DNA of 25,000 bases from JBBQSN01 sp038213835 (GTDB taxonomy: Bacteria; Actinomycetota; Actinomycetes; Actinomycetales; CAWJMD01), in NCBI GenBank assembly GCA_038213835.1, contig JBBQSN010000030.1, positions 1 to 25,000 on the forward strand, written 5' to 3'. Both the position numbers and the translations under genes were made by a program. This document shows, one piece after another, positions 1 through 7,295 of this stretch. How positions within the stretch are numbered: the first letter of the stretch is position 1; each line of letters opens with the position of its first letter. Under the pieces are notes generated by a model that worked only from the letters and a program-made list of their open reading frames with translations, ran no database searches and was not told the DNA's origin.

Positions 1-1
1 G

Positions 2-856
2 ACCATCGCCCGCACCCTGAAGGCCGCCGGCTACGGCGGCCTCACCGACCAGTCAGGTCTGCAGGCCGAACGCACCCTGTCCCAGCTGCGCTCCGACGTC
101 CTGATCGACCTGGTCCTGTACGGCCAGGTCATCGCACCCACCCCCGCCAGGACGCCAGCAGACCCACCAGCACCCGAGGCACCCGACGCACCCGCCACAG
201 GCGAACCGCCGGTGCAGGACGCCCAGAAGACGACGCATCAGCATCAGCAGCAGGGGCAGCGGGTGCCGGTGGGGGTGTGCGACCTGCCACGGCTGGGGCA
301 GCTACCGCCGGCGGTCACCCACGTCACGATCGCCCTGAGCACCCTGCTCGGCATCGACGACGACCTGGGCCAGGTCCGCGGCATCGGCGCGGTCACCGCG
401 GCCCACGCCCGCGAGCTCGCCACCACCGCCGGGTCGATCTGGCGCCGGCTGGTGATCGACCCCCTCACCGCCCGGCCGGTCACCCTGGACCCCCGCCGCT
501 ACCGACCACCGGCCTCGGTCGCCGAGGACATCCGGGTCCGCGACGGCCTCTGCCGCGGCGTGGGCTGCACCCTGGACGCCTGGCGCTGCGACCTGGATCA
601 CGTCATCCCCTGGCAGCACGGCGGACCCACCGAACCGGCCAACCTGGTCGCGCTGCACCGCCACCACCACCAGCGCAAGACCCGCGGGCGCTGGCACCCA
701 CAGCCGGCACCCGACGGCACCCTGGTCTGGACCAGCCCCCTGGGCCGCACCTACCTCACCGACCCCGCCACCTACGGCGACACCGAGACCGGACCGCCCA
801 CCCCGGGCGAAGCAGATCCAGAACCACCCGACCCCGAACCACCACCGCCGTACTGA
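2..856 (+). CDS. DUF222 / HNH endonuclease family protein, C-terminal part (5' end outside window)
   Basis: The frame is open from the left edge and ends at TGA 854-856, so about 284 C-terminal residues are visible. The first ~50 residues, including RSDVLIDLVL, resemble the end of a DUF222 domain. A Pro/Ala/Gln-rich linker follows. A second conserved block starts near ITARP-like text (LTARPVTLDPRRYRPP) and runs into an HNH nuclease domain with CRGVGC, CDLDHVIPW, GGPTEPANLVALH and HHHQRKT. These supply the DH, N and H residues of the HNH core and two possible zinc cysteines. The tail is acidic and Pro-rich. Such proteins are common and often multicopy in actinobacterial genomes, and nuclease activity is inferred from the fold. 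A GTG or ATG inside the frame should not be taken as the start, because homology continues upstream of it. Confidence 0.85.
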   Translation, partial: TIARTLKAAGYGGLTDQSGLQAERTLSQLRSDVLIDLVLYGQVIAPTPARTPADPPAPEAPDAPATGEPPVQDAQKTTHQHQQQGQRVPVGVCDLPRLGQLPPAVTHVTIALSTLLGIDDDLGQVRGIGAVTAAHARELATTAGSIWRRLVIDPLTARPVTLDPRRYRPPASVAEDIRVRDGLCRGVGCTLDAWRCDLDHVIPWQHGGPTEPANLVALHRHHHQRKTRGRWHPQPAPDGTLVWTSPLGRTYLTDPATYGDTETGPPTPGEADPEPPDPEPPPPY

Positions 857-957
857 GTCCGGCAGGCGTCGTCGTGCCACGCATCTGGACACCGGCGGCA
901 CGCTGGCGCAGGGTGACGCGGGTGAGCGCAACGACGTGCCGCGACGGCGAGGTCACG

Positions 958-1333
958 ATGGCACGTGCGCCTCGACGTCGGCGACGGCCGTGGGCTTCCA
1001 TGGTCGCCTTCCTCGTCGCGGTGGCCCTGGTCGGCTGCTCCGGCACGCCGACCGCCGAGGAGACCGTGAGCATCGATGGACCGGTCTTCACCACCGTCAG
1101 AGAGCTCGCTCGACGACTCGGGCGGCACCTCGGCGTACCACCGGTTCGCCGTCGACGACGTCCTTGCGGGTGACGCCGGGCCGGACGAGGTGCTGGTCTG
1201 GCTGGCCGTCGACCGGGTGGTTCCGCTGGACCGGGTCAGCTCTCTGGTCGAGGGTAGCCGCGTCGTGGACCCGACGATGGGTGTGGCCCTGGTCACCACC
1301 CTCGACGACCTGCGCCTGGCGGTCGGTGGTTGA
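958..1333 (+). pseudogene. Frameshifted, shortened lipoprotein gene remnant
   Basis: ATG 958 has a good ribosome site (GCGAGG, 6 nt upstream). It begins a lipoprotein signal peptide: an Arg-rich n-region, a hydrophobic stretch (MVAFLVAVALVGCSG) and an LVGC lipobox. The reading is plausible to about VFTTVRELA (near 1104). That frame then turns into Arg-rich nonsense and stops at 1173. Normal GC3-biased coding resumes in the next frame (SAYHRFAVDDVLAG, VLVWLAVDRVV, LDDLRLAVGG) and ends at TGA 1331-1333. One extra base, or two lost, near 1095-1105 explains the switch. The pieces recall small secreted proteins with a 'VxGxV' core and an 'xVxDVLxG' strand, but the core that should lie between them is absent, so I infer internal deletion as well. 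The product is unknown. A sequencing error is the main alternative. Confidence 0.6.
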
Positions 1334-1336
1334 CCC

Positions 1337-2266
1337 TCAGACGAGCGCCGGGAAGCCGGCGTCGAGGGTCATCAGCTCCTGGTCGAGGGCGCTGGCGGCG
1401 ATGAGGCCTGTGCACGCGGCGTTGAGCACGGAGGCCAGCGGCATCGGGTAGACCGCCTGGTGCGCCATGTCTCCGGCGGCGCAGACCCCGGCCAGGCTGG
1501 TGCGTCCGAACTGGTCGACCTCCACGGCGCCGGACGGCAGCAGGTCGAGCCCAAGCTGAGCGGCGAACGGGGCCGCCTGGGCGAACGACGGGGCGACGAA
1601 CAGACCGCCGACCTCGTCCTGGTCGCCGCCCTCGAGCTCGACGCGGGCTCCGACGGCGCTGCGGCACAGGCCGAGCACCTTCTCCGCCCGCACGGTGACC
1701 CCGGCACGGTCCAGCACGTCCCGCGACACCTCGTCCAGCTGACCGCCGTCCGCGAAGACCGTGAGTCGCGAGGCGATCCGGCACACCATCATGGCCACCC
1801 GGGCGGTGTGCGGACCTGCACCGAGGACGCCCACGTGCCGCCCGGAGAACTCGTGGCCGTGGCAGTACGGGCAGTGCGCGACGACCGAGCCGAACAACCC
1901 GTCGATGCCCGGGACGTCGGGGAGGGTGTCGCGCAGTCCGGTGGCCAGCAGCAGACGGCGCGAGCGCAGCACGCCGGAACCGTCCGCCGGGGTGACGACG
2001 AAACCGTCCGGCTCGGCGGCGACCGTGGCGACGAGCCCGTCGCGGACCTGGACCGTGTCGTACGCCTCCAGCTCGCGCCGGGCGACCGCGCGCAGCTCGG
2101 CGGGTGGTGTGCCGTCGCGCGAGACGAAGTTGTGCAGGTGGTCCGTGGGGTCGTTGCGGTAGCTGCCGCCGTCGAGCAGCAGGACGGGACGGTGCATCCG
2201 GCCGAGGGTCTGGGCGGCCTGCAGGCCGGCGGGGCCGCCGCCGACGACGATGACGTCAAGGTCCAT
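1337..2266 (-). CDS. Thioredoxin-reductase-like NAD(P)/FAD oxidoreductase with CPYC centre
   Basis: The protein has 309 residues. ATG at 2266 is chosen because GGAGG lies 6 nt upstream and the FAD-binding strand begins at once (DVIVVGGGPAG, residues 4-14). The second dinucleotide site is VLGAGPHTA (~147-155). CPYCHG at 132-137 sits where bacterial thioredoxin reductases carry their redox CxxC, and CAAGDMAHQ near the end is the C-terminal FAD motif. The length matches the low-molecular-weight thioredoxin reductase family. The CPYC form is shared with a broad set of flavoenzymes, including dithiol oxidases, so true thioredoxin reduction is unproven. It is cytosolic. It is transcribed away from the MerR gene under a promoter that carries the palindrome at 2314-2337, which makes it the probable regulatory target. 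It is convergent with, and 3 bp from, the lipoprotein remnant. Confidence 0.88.
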   Translation of the reverse strand: MDLDVIVVGGGPAGLQAAQTLGRMHRPVLLLDGGSYRNDPTDHLHNFVSRDGTPPAELRAVARRELEAYDTVQVRDGLVATVAAEPDGFVVTPADGSGVLRSRRLLLATGLRDTLPDVPGIDGLFGSVVAHCPYCHGHEFSGRHVGVLGAGPHTARVAMMVCRIASRLTVFADGGQLDEVSRDVLDRAGVTVRAEKVLGLCRSAVGARVELEGGDQDEVGGLFVAPSFAQAAPFAAQLGLDLLPSGAVEVDQFGRTSLAGVCAAGDMAHQAVYPMPLASVLNAACTGLIAASALDQELMTLDAGFPALV

Positions 2267-2307
2267 CTGCGCCTCCAGGGGTGGTGGTGGGACTTGCTTC
2301 GGTGCAG

Positions 2308-2338
2308 AGTCTGTGACTTCATGTCGACATGAAGTCAA
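2308..2338 (-). promoter_or_regulatory. MerR-type promoter with 19-bp spacer and 24-bp palindromic operator
   Basis: On the minus strand TTGACT (2338-2333, 5/6 match to the -35 consensus) is followed by exactly 19 bp and then CAGACT (2313-2308, 3/6 match to -10). The spacer is filled by one side of a perfect palindrome at 2314-2337, half-site TGACTTCATGTC. An over-long 19-bp spacer occupied by a dyad is the hallmark of promoters that MerR-family regulators activate by DNA distortion. The predicted transcript starts near 2300, about 35 nt before the oxidoreductase ATG. The MerR gene's own ATG (2329) lies inside the palindrome, so autoregulation is likely. Confidence 0.8.
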
Positions 2339-2745
2339 GCCGTCCTCCCGTGGGCTGGTCCGTCGGCGAGGCGGCGGCCCGGTTCGAGCTGGAGACGCAC
2401 GTGCTGCGGCACTGGGAGGACGTCGGGCTGCTGATGCCGGCGCGTGACGACGCGGGTCGACGACGGTACGTGCGGGACGACATGGTGCGGGTCGCCGTCG
2501 TGGTGCGGAACAAGGCGGCCGGCATGAGCCTGGAGCAGATCCGGGTGCTGATCGATGCCGACGCCGCCGACCGGCACGCGGTGCTGGAGGCCCATCTCGC
2601 TGACCTGGACGCGCGGATGCAGGAGATGCGCCGGTCCCGGGAGATGACCGAGCACGCCCTGCGCTGCCGCGCTCACGACGTCTCCGCGTGCCCCCGGTTC
2701 CGCTCCCACCTCGAAGGTCTGCTCGAGGGACTGCCGGCGCGGTGA
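2329..2745 (+). CDS. MerR family transcriptional regulator with CX7C pair
   Basis: The protein has 138 residues, typical for metal- or redox-sensing MerR proteins. The winged helix-turn-helix is at ~9-75 (SVGEAAARFELETHVLRHWE, then GRRRYVRDD). A coiled-coil dimerisation helix follows (~78-110). Near the end Cys113 and Cys121 are seven residues apart and the second is followed by Pro (CRAHDVSACP). E. coli CueR binds Cu(I) through Cys112 and Cys120 with the same spacing and the same CP. There is no Cys at the start of the dimerisation helix, unlike Hg/Zn sensors. The ATG lies inside the operator palindrome and has no Shine-Dalgarno, so a leaderless or very short leader is likely. GTG at 2350 (codon 8) is the alternative start. 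Copper-type sensing is inference; thiol or redox sensing is equally open. Confidence 0.9.
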   Translation: MKSSRPPVGWSVGEAAARFELETHVLRHWEDVGLLMPARDDAGRRRYVRDDMVRVAVVVRNKAAGMSLEQIRVLIDADAADRHAVLEAHLADLDARMQEMRRSREMTEHALRCRAHDVSACPRFRSHLEGLLEGLPAR

Positions 2746-2762
2746 ACCGCCGCGGTCGCAGG

Positions 2763-3335
2763 TCAGTCGCGCGGCAGCAGCACGCCGTCGAGGCTCCGCA
2801 GAACCAGGGCGAGGGCGTCGTGGCGCGAGGCCCCGGTCTCCTGAACCCATGACCAGCCGGCGTAGAGCGTGCACCACAGCATCGACACGAGCCACGAGAC
2901 CGGTTGTGCCGCATCGATGCTGGCGTCCTGCTGCCCCCGGACCAGCGCTGCACCACAGGCGTCGTCGACGACCACCCCACCCGCGACCGCCTGCCCGTCG
3001 AGCTGGACCACGCCGTGGAACAGCAGCGACAGCACGTCCCCGAGGTCGAAGTACTCCCGGCACACCCGCAGCGTCGCCTCACGGCCGGTGTCCTCGTCGA
3101 TCCGGGCACGGGTGTCGGCCTCGGCCAGGCGCCGTGCGCACTCCTCGGTCACCGCGGCCAGCAGGTCGCTCCGCTCGGCGAAGTAGCGGTGCAGGGTGGT
3201 GCGGCCGACGCCGGCCGCCTCGGCGATGTCGCCCAGGCTGGCCCCGGCGTCGGCGGCGAGGGATGCCGTCGCCGCGGTGAGGATGGCCTGCCGGGTGCGG
3301 GACCGGGTGCTGCTCTCGGCGGTCTGCTGCGTCAC
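2763..3335 (-). CDS. TetR family transcriptional regulator
   Basis: The protein has 190 residues and a GTG start. An N-terminal TetR helix-turn-helix lies at ~14-60: QAILTAATASLAADAGA, then LGDIAEAAGVGRTTLHRYFA. The rest is a variable all-helical ligand domain with no recognisable ligand signature. The GTG is supported by a -10 hexamer exactly 7 nt upstream (see 3342-3347), which predicts a leaderless message. It is divergent from the ABC exporter across 74 bp holding a TetR-like operator (3385-3400). That arrangement usually means the regulator represses the exporter and is released by an exported compound. It is convergent with the MerR gene (17-bp gap). Confidence 0.92.
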   Translation of the reverse strand: MTQQTAESSTRSRTRQAILTAATASLAADAGASLGDIAEAAGVGRTTLHRYFAERSDLLAAVTEECARRLAEADTRARIDEDTGREATLRVCREYFDLGDVLSLLFHGVVQLDGQAVAGGVVVDDACGAALVRGQQDASIDAAQPVSWLVSMLWCTLYAGWSWVQETGASRHDALALVLRSLDGVLLPRD

Positions 3336-3341
3336 GGTCCC

Positions 3342-3347
3342 AGGGTA
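3342..3347 (-). promoter_or_regulatory. -10 hexamer TACCCT for leaderless tetR transcript
   Basis: TACCCT fits TANNNT and ends 6 nt before the GTG at 3335, so transcription would begin on or next to the start codon. No convincing -35 is visible. Confidence 0.45.
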
Positions 3348-3384
3348 GACGCAGGTCCATCCCGGATTGGGACTTGCCCGGAAC

Positions 3385-3400
3385 GGAACAGATGTGTTCC
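3385..3400. promoter_or_regulatory. Putative TetR operator (6-4-6 inverted repeat)
   Basis: GGAACA, a 4-nt centre GATG, then TGTTCC form a perfect inverted repeat in the intergenic region between tetR and the exporter, 10-25 nt upstream of the exporter ATG. A second GGAAC half lies immediately to its left. Binding here would block exporter transcription and could also affect tetR. Confidence 0.65.
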
Positions 3401-3409
3401 ACTCTAGGC

Positions 3410-5140
3410 ATGCGACTGCGGATCCTGATCGACCTGCTGCGACCCCACATCCCCATGCTCGTCGTGGGCCTCCTGCTCGGCCTGCTGGCCAACGCCGCCG
3501 GCCTGGCCACCCCGCTCGTCACCAAGTGGGTGCTCGACAGCCTCGGTGGTCCCAACGGCCTCGGGGCCCCGGTGCTGTGGCTCCTGGTCCTGGTCCTGGC
3601 CGGGTCCGTGATCGGCTTCTTCCAGTGGGTGCTGTTCGGCCGGCTGGGCGAGCGGGTCGTGCTGGGGGCGCGGCGGATGCTGGTCGAGCGGGTGCTGCGC
3701 GCCCGGGTGGGCGACGTCGCCGCCACCTCGTCCGGGGAGGTCGTCACCCGCGTCACGAGCGACACCGGGCTGCTGCACAGTGCCTCGTCCAGCCTGGTGG
3801 GCCTGGTCAACGCGGTGGTCGCCCTGGTCGGCACGCTCGTCCTGATGGGCTTCCTCGACCTGCCGCTGCTGGGCACGACGATGGTGGCGGTCGTCGTGGT
3901 CGCGGTGCTGATGAGCACGCTGCTACCGCGCATCTCCCGGGCCGAGTCGCGCACCCAGGAGTCGGTGGGGCAGGTGGGCGCGAGCCTCGAGGGCGCGGTG
4001 CGCGCGATCCGCACGGTCAAGGCGAGCCGCGCGGAGGAGCGCATCGGCGAGCGGATCGGCGCGCACGCCGACGAGGCCGCCCGGCACGGCGTCAGCGCGG
4101 CGACGACGTCCGCGGTGGTGTGGACCATCTCCTGGACCGGCATCCAGCTCGCGGTGATCGCGATCCTCGGTATCGGTGCGTGGCGGGCAGGACAGGGCCT
4201 GATGGAGGTCTCGACGCTGATCGCGTTCCTGCTGTACGCGTTCCAGCTGATGGGCCCGATCTCGGAGCTCGCCGGGAACCTCACGGCGCTGCAGTCCGGC
4301 GTGGCCGCCGCGGAGCGGATCCAGCAGATGACGCGGTTCGAGCGGGAGCCCGGCCAGGTGGCGACCCTCGACCGCTCCGGGGTCCCGGCGGGTGACGTCG
4401 TGCTCGAGCTGGACGCGGTCACCGCCCGGTACGGTCCGGACGCACCCGAGGCGGTGAGCGGCCTCAGCCTGCGGATTCCGCGGCTCGGCCACACGGCGGT
4501 CGTCGGCCCGTCCGGTGCGGGCAAGACGACGCTGCTGTCGCTGCTGCTGCGCTTCATCGAGCCGGTCTCCGGCGAGATCCGGCTGGACGGCTCGCCCTAC
4601 GCGGCCTGGACGCCCCAGGAGGTGCGCGCTCGGCTGGCCTACGTCGAGCAGGAGACGCCGCTGGTCCCGGGGAGCGTCCGCGACAACCTGCTGTTCACCC
4701 ACCCCGACGGCACGGACGAGGAGATCGCGCGGGCGCTGGCCGCCGTCCGGCTCGCCGACGCGGTCGCCACGCTGCCGGAGGGGCTGGACACCTCGCTGCA
4801 GGCGGGGCAGCTGTCCGGCGGCCAGCGCCAGCGGATCGCGGTGGCGCGGGCGATCCTGCGGACCCCGGACGTGCTGCTGCTCGACGAGGCGACCGCCCAG
4901 GTCGACGGCATCACCGAGCGAGCCCTGCAGGCGTGCATCGCCGACGTCGCCTCCCGGGCCGCCGTGGTCACCGTCGCCCACCGGCTCTCGACTGTGCTGG
5001 ACGCCGACCAGATCGTGGTGATGGACGCGGGGCGGGTGCGCGCGATCGGCACCCACGCGGAGCTGATGGGGCAGGACGACCTCTACCGCGAGCTCGTGGC
5101 GGCGCTGCGCATCCACGAGAAGGAGCCGGCGTCCGCCTGA
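3410..5140 (+). CDS. ABC exporter, fused permease/ATPase (half-transporter)
   Basis: The protein has 576 residues. An N-terminal exporter transmembrane domain with about six helices covers ~1-300, beginning MLVVGLLLGLLANAAGLATP. The ATPase domain covers ~325-565: Walker A GPSGAGKTT (~366-374), signature LSGGQRQR (from 468), Walker B VLLLDEA with catalytic Glu493, and H-loop His524. All catalytic residues are present, so a homodimer should be active. It probably exports a drug-like or lipid-like compound. The start is ATG 3410; an in-frame TTG at 3374 would place the operator inside the coding region and add a non-membrane-like extension, so it was not used. It is probably repressed by the divergent TetR. 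A hairpin overlaps its stop codon. Confidence 0.92.
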   Translation: MRLRILIDLLRPHIPMLVVGLLLGLLANAAGLATPLVTKWVLDSLGGPNGLGAPVLWLLVLVLAGSVIGFFQWVLFGRLGERVVLGARRMLVERVLRARVGDVAATSSGEVVTRVTSDTGLLHSASSSLVGLVNAVVALVGTLVLMGFLDLPLLGTTMVAVVVVAVLMSTLLPRISRAESRTQESVGQVGASLEGAVRAIRTVKASRAEERIGERIGAHADEAARHGVSAATTSAVVWTISWTGIQLAVIAILGIGAWRAGQGLMEVSTLIAFLLYAFQLMGPISELAGNLTALQSGVAAAERIQQMTRFEREPGQVATLDRSGVPAGDVVLELDAVTARYGPDAPEAVSGLSLRIPRLGHTAVVGPSGAGKTTLLSLLLRFIEPVSGEIRLDGSPYAAWTPQEVRARLAYVEQETPLVPGSVRDNLLFTHPDGTDEEIARALAAVRLADAVATLPEGLDTSLQAGQLSGGQRQRIAVARAILRTPDVLLLDEATAQVDGITERALQACIADVASRAAVVTVAHRLSTVLDADQIVVMDAGRVRAIGTHAELMGQDDLYRELVAALRIHEKEPASA

Positions 5141-5158
5141 GGTGTCTGCCGGCTCCTT
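5120..5158 (+). terminator. Hairpin at the end of the ABC exporter gene
   Basis: A perfect 11-bp stem pairs AAGGAGCCGGC (5120-5130) with GCCGGCTCCTT (5148-5158) around a 17-nt loop that contains the stop codon. There is no U-tract, as is common for actinobacterial terminators. It also shields the exporter from antisense reading through the beta-glucosidase remnant. Confidence 0.55.
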
Positions 5159-5180
5159 GGCGTGAACTGCGTCCGCGAGG

Positions 5181-5583
5181 TCAGAACCCGTTGTCGCGCA
5201 CGACCTCCGACAACCAGCGGGCACTGTCCTTCGGCGTGCGCACCTGGGTGTCGTGGTCGACGTGGACGAGCCCGAACCGCCGCTCGTACCCGAACGCCCA
5301 CTCGACGTCGTCCATCAGCGACCAGGCCAGGTACCCGGTGAGCGGTACGCCCGCATCGACCGCCTCGTGGCAGGCGCGCAGGTGCGCCTCGAGGTAGGCG
5401 CGACGCTCCTCGTCGTGCACACGGCCGTCGACCGGGTGGGGGTCGTCGTAACCCGATGTCGCCCATCATCGCGTCGTCCTGCGGCATCCGGTGGTGGTGG
5501 TCGCACGCCACGTCGCCGGTGTCGCCGTTCAGCACGGCACCGGGCCGACGGCACATCACGTCCCAGCGCGCCATGGTGCCCAT
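5181..5583 (-). pseudogene. Collapsed glycoside hydrolase family 1 (beta-glucosidase) gene
   Basis: Two ends of a family 1 beta-glucosidase remain with the middle missing. In one minus-strand frame (5583 to ~5452) lies RRPGAVLNGDTGDVACDHHH then RMPQDDAMMGDIGL, matching the N-terminal family text 'GDTGDVACDHYHRYPEDVALMxDLGL'. At ~5452 homology jumps, with a frame change, to GYDDPHPVDGRVHDEERRAY and GYLAWSLMDDVEWAFGYERR, ending in RTPKDSARW and a TGA at 5181. Those are the last ~85 residues of the family. Roughly 300 residues are lost, including both catalytic glutamates (NEP and TENG motifs). The extreme N-terminus (the 'FLWG' region) is also absent. The product cannot be an active glycosidase. 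The 79-codon open frame starting at GTG 5420 is part of this remnant, not a gene. Confidence 0.88.
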
Positions 5584-5638
5584 CCTGCCGTTCCGGTCGG
5601 TTGCCGGCGTCACGCCGCGGCAGGGCATGATGGCCCGC

Positions 5639-7267
5639 ATGGACGCCGTCACCCGAGTGCCCGCCCCTGTCAACGAGCCGATCCTGGACCACGCCCCCGG
5701 CAGCCCCGAGCGCGCGGAGCTGGAGGTCAGGCTCGCCACCATGTGGGGGGACAAGATCGACCTACCGCACTGGATCGACGGCAGGCAGGTGATGGGCGGC
5801 GGCCGCCGTACCGTGGTCTCCTCGCCGTTCGAGCACCGGCACGGCCTCGGTGTCCTGAAGGGCGCCACCGCGTCCGATGCGCAGAGCGCCCTGGACGCCG
5901 CCAAGCGCGCGGCACCCGGATGGCGCGCGCTGTCCTTCGACGACCGCGCAGCGGTGTTCCTCAAGGCCGCCGAGCTGCTGTCCGGCCCGTGGCGCTCGGT
6001 CCTGAACGCCGCCACGATGCTCGGACAGGCCAAGACCGCGATCCAGGCCGAGATCGACGCCGCCTGCGAGTTGATCGACTTCCTGCGGTTCAACGTCCAC
6101 TTCGCCGGCGAGATCTACCGCGAGCAGCCGATGGCGAACTCCAAGGGCATCTGGAACCGCAGCGACCACCGCCCGCTCGAGGGGTTCGTCTACGCGATCA
6201 CGCCGTTCAACTTCACCGCGATCGGTGGCAACCTGCCGACCGCGCCGGCGCTCATGGGCAACGTCGTGGTCTGGAAGCCCTCGCCCACGCAGGCCCTGTC
6301 GGCCCACTACACGATGGCGCTGCTCGAGGCGGCCGGCCTCCCGCCGGGTGTCATCAACCTCGTCCACGGCGACGGCATCGCCGTCTCCAAGGTGCTGCTG
6401 GCCGACCGTGACCTCGCGGGCATCCACTTCACCGGCTCCACCCCCACGTTCCAGCACCTGTGGCGCTCGGTGGGTCAGAACATCGCGAGCTACCGCACCT
6501 ACCCGCGAATCGTCGGGGAGACCGGCGGCAAGGACTTCATCCTGGCCCACCCCTCGGCGGACGTGGACGTCCTCAAGATCGCCATGGTGCGAGGCGCTTT
6601 CGAGTACCAGGGACAGAAGTGCTCGGCCGCGTCGCGCGCCTACGTGCCGCGCTCGCTGTGGAAGGTGCTCAAGGACGACCTCGTCGGGCTCACGGAGTCG
6701 CTCACCATGGGCCCCACCACCGACCTGACGAACTTCATGTCCGCGGTCATCGACGACCGCGCGTTCGCCAAGCACTCGGCGGCGATCGACCGGGCGCACG
6801 CCTCTCCCGACGTGAGGGTCCTCGCCGGCGGCACCTACGACGACAGCGTCGGCTGGTTCGTGCGCCCCACGATCATCGAGGCGAGCAACCCGACCGACCA
6901 GGTGTTCACGACCGAGTACTTCGGCCCGATCCTCGCGGTGCACGTCTACGACGACCGTCGGTACGACCGGGTCGTCGAGCAGATGGAGTCGGCGGCCGAT
7001 TACGCGCTGACCGGTGCTGTCATCGCCGCCGACCGCAACGCCATCGCGCACGCCACCGAGAAGCTCCGCTACGCCGCGGGCAACTTCTACGTCAACGACA
7101 AGCCGACCGGTGCGGTCGTGGGCCAGCAACCGTTCGGCGGGGGACGGGCCTCGGGCACCAACGACAAGGCCGGCGCGGCCCAGAACCTGCTGCGCTGGAC
7201 GTCGACCCGCTCGATCAAGGAGACCTTCTCCCCGCCAACCGACCATCGCTACCCGCACATGGGCTGA
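5639..7267 (+). CDS. pruA: L-glutamate gamma-semialdehyde dehydrogenase (delta-1-pyrroline-5-carboxylate dehydrogenase)
   Basis: The protein has 542 residues, the normal size of stand-alone actinobacterial PruA. It oxidises glutamate semialdehyde to glutamate with NAD+, the second step of proline breakdown. Aldehyde dehydrogenase motifs are intact: AITPFNFTAI (cofactor strand), GFTG-equivalent HFTGS, ETGGKDF with the general base Glu294, and GQKCSA with the nucleophile Cys328. The C-terminal NDKPTGAVVGQQPFGGGRAS block is specific to this subfamily. I chose ATG 5639 because MDAVTRVPAPVNEP matches the conserved N-terminus. In-frame ATGs at 5627 and 5630 are alternatives, with AGGG close upstream of 5630. 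No proline dehydrogenase is adjacent; the next gene, 28 bp on, is a GlcD-like FAD dehydrogenase. Confidence 0.95.
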   Translation: MDAVTRVPAPVNEPILDHAPGSPERAELEVRLATMWGDKIDLPHWIDGRQVMGGGRRTVVSSPFEHRHGLGVLKGATASDAQSALDAAKRAAPGWRALSFDDRAAVFLKAAELLSGPWRSVLNAATMLGQAKTAIQAEIDAACELIDFLRFNVHFAGEIYREQPMANSKGIWNRSDHRPLEGFVYAITPFNFTAIGGNLPTAPALMGNVVVWKPSPTQALSAHYTMALLEAAGLPPGVINLVHGDGIAVSKVLLADRDLAGIHFTGSTPTFQHLWRSVGQNIASYRTYPRIVGETGGKDFILAHPSADVDVLKIAMVRGAFEYQGQKCSAASRAYVPRSLWKVLKDDLVGLTESLTMGPTTDLTNFMSAVIDDRAFAKHSAAIDRAHASPDVRVLAGGTYDDSVGWFVRPTIIEASNPTDQVFTTEYFGPILAVHVYDDRRYDRVVEQMESAADYALTGAVIAADRNAIAHATEKLRYAAGNFYVNDKPTGAVVGQQPFGGGRASGTNDKAGAAQNLLRWTSTRSIKETFSPPTDHRYPHMG

Positions 7268-7295
7268 CGCCCAGAGAGTGGCAGCTGACCCACCG

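Noticed and set aside
3374..3409. TTG start at 3374 for the ABC exporter
   Set aside because: It would put the TetR operator inside the coding region and add a non-conserved extension. ATG 3410 begins right before the membrane domain.
5181..5420. A 79-codon gene starting at GTG 5420
   Set aside because: Homology to family 1 glycosidases continues upstream of the GTG and then breaks, so it is the tail of a pseudogene.
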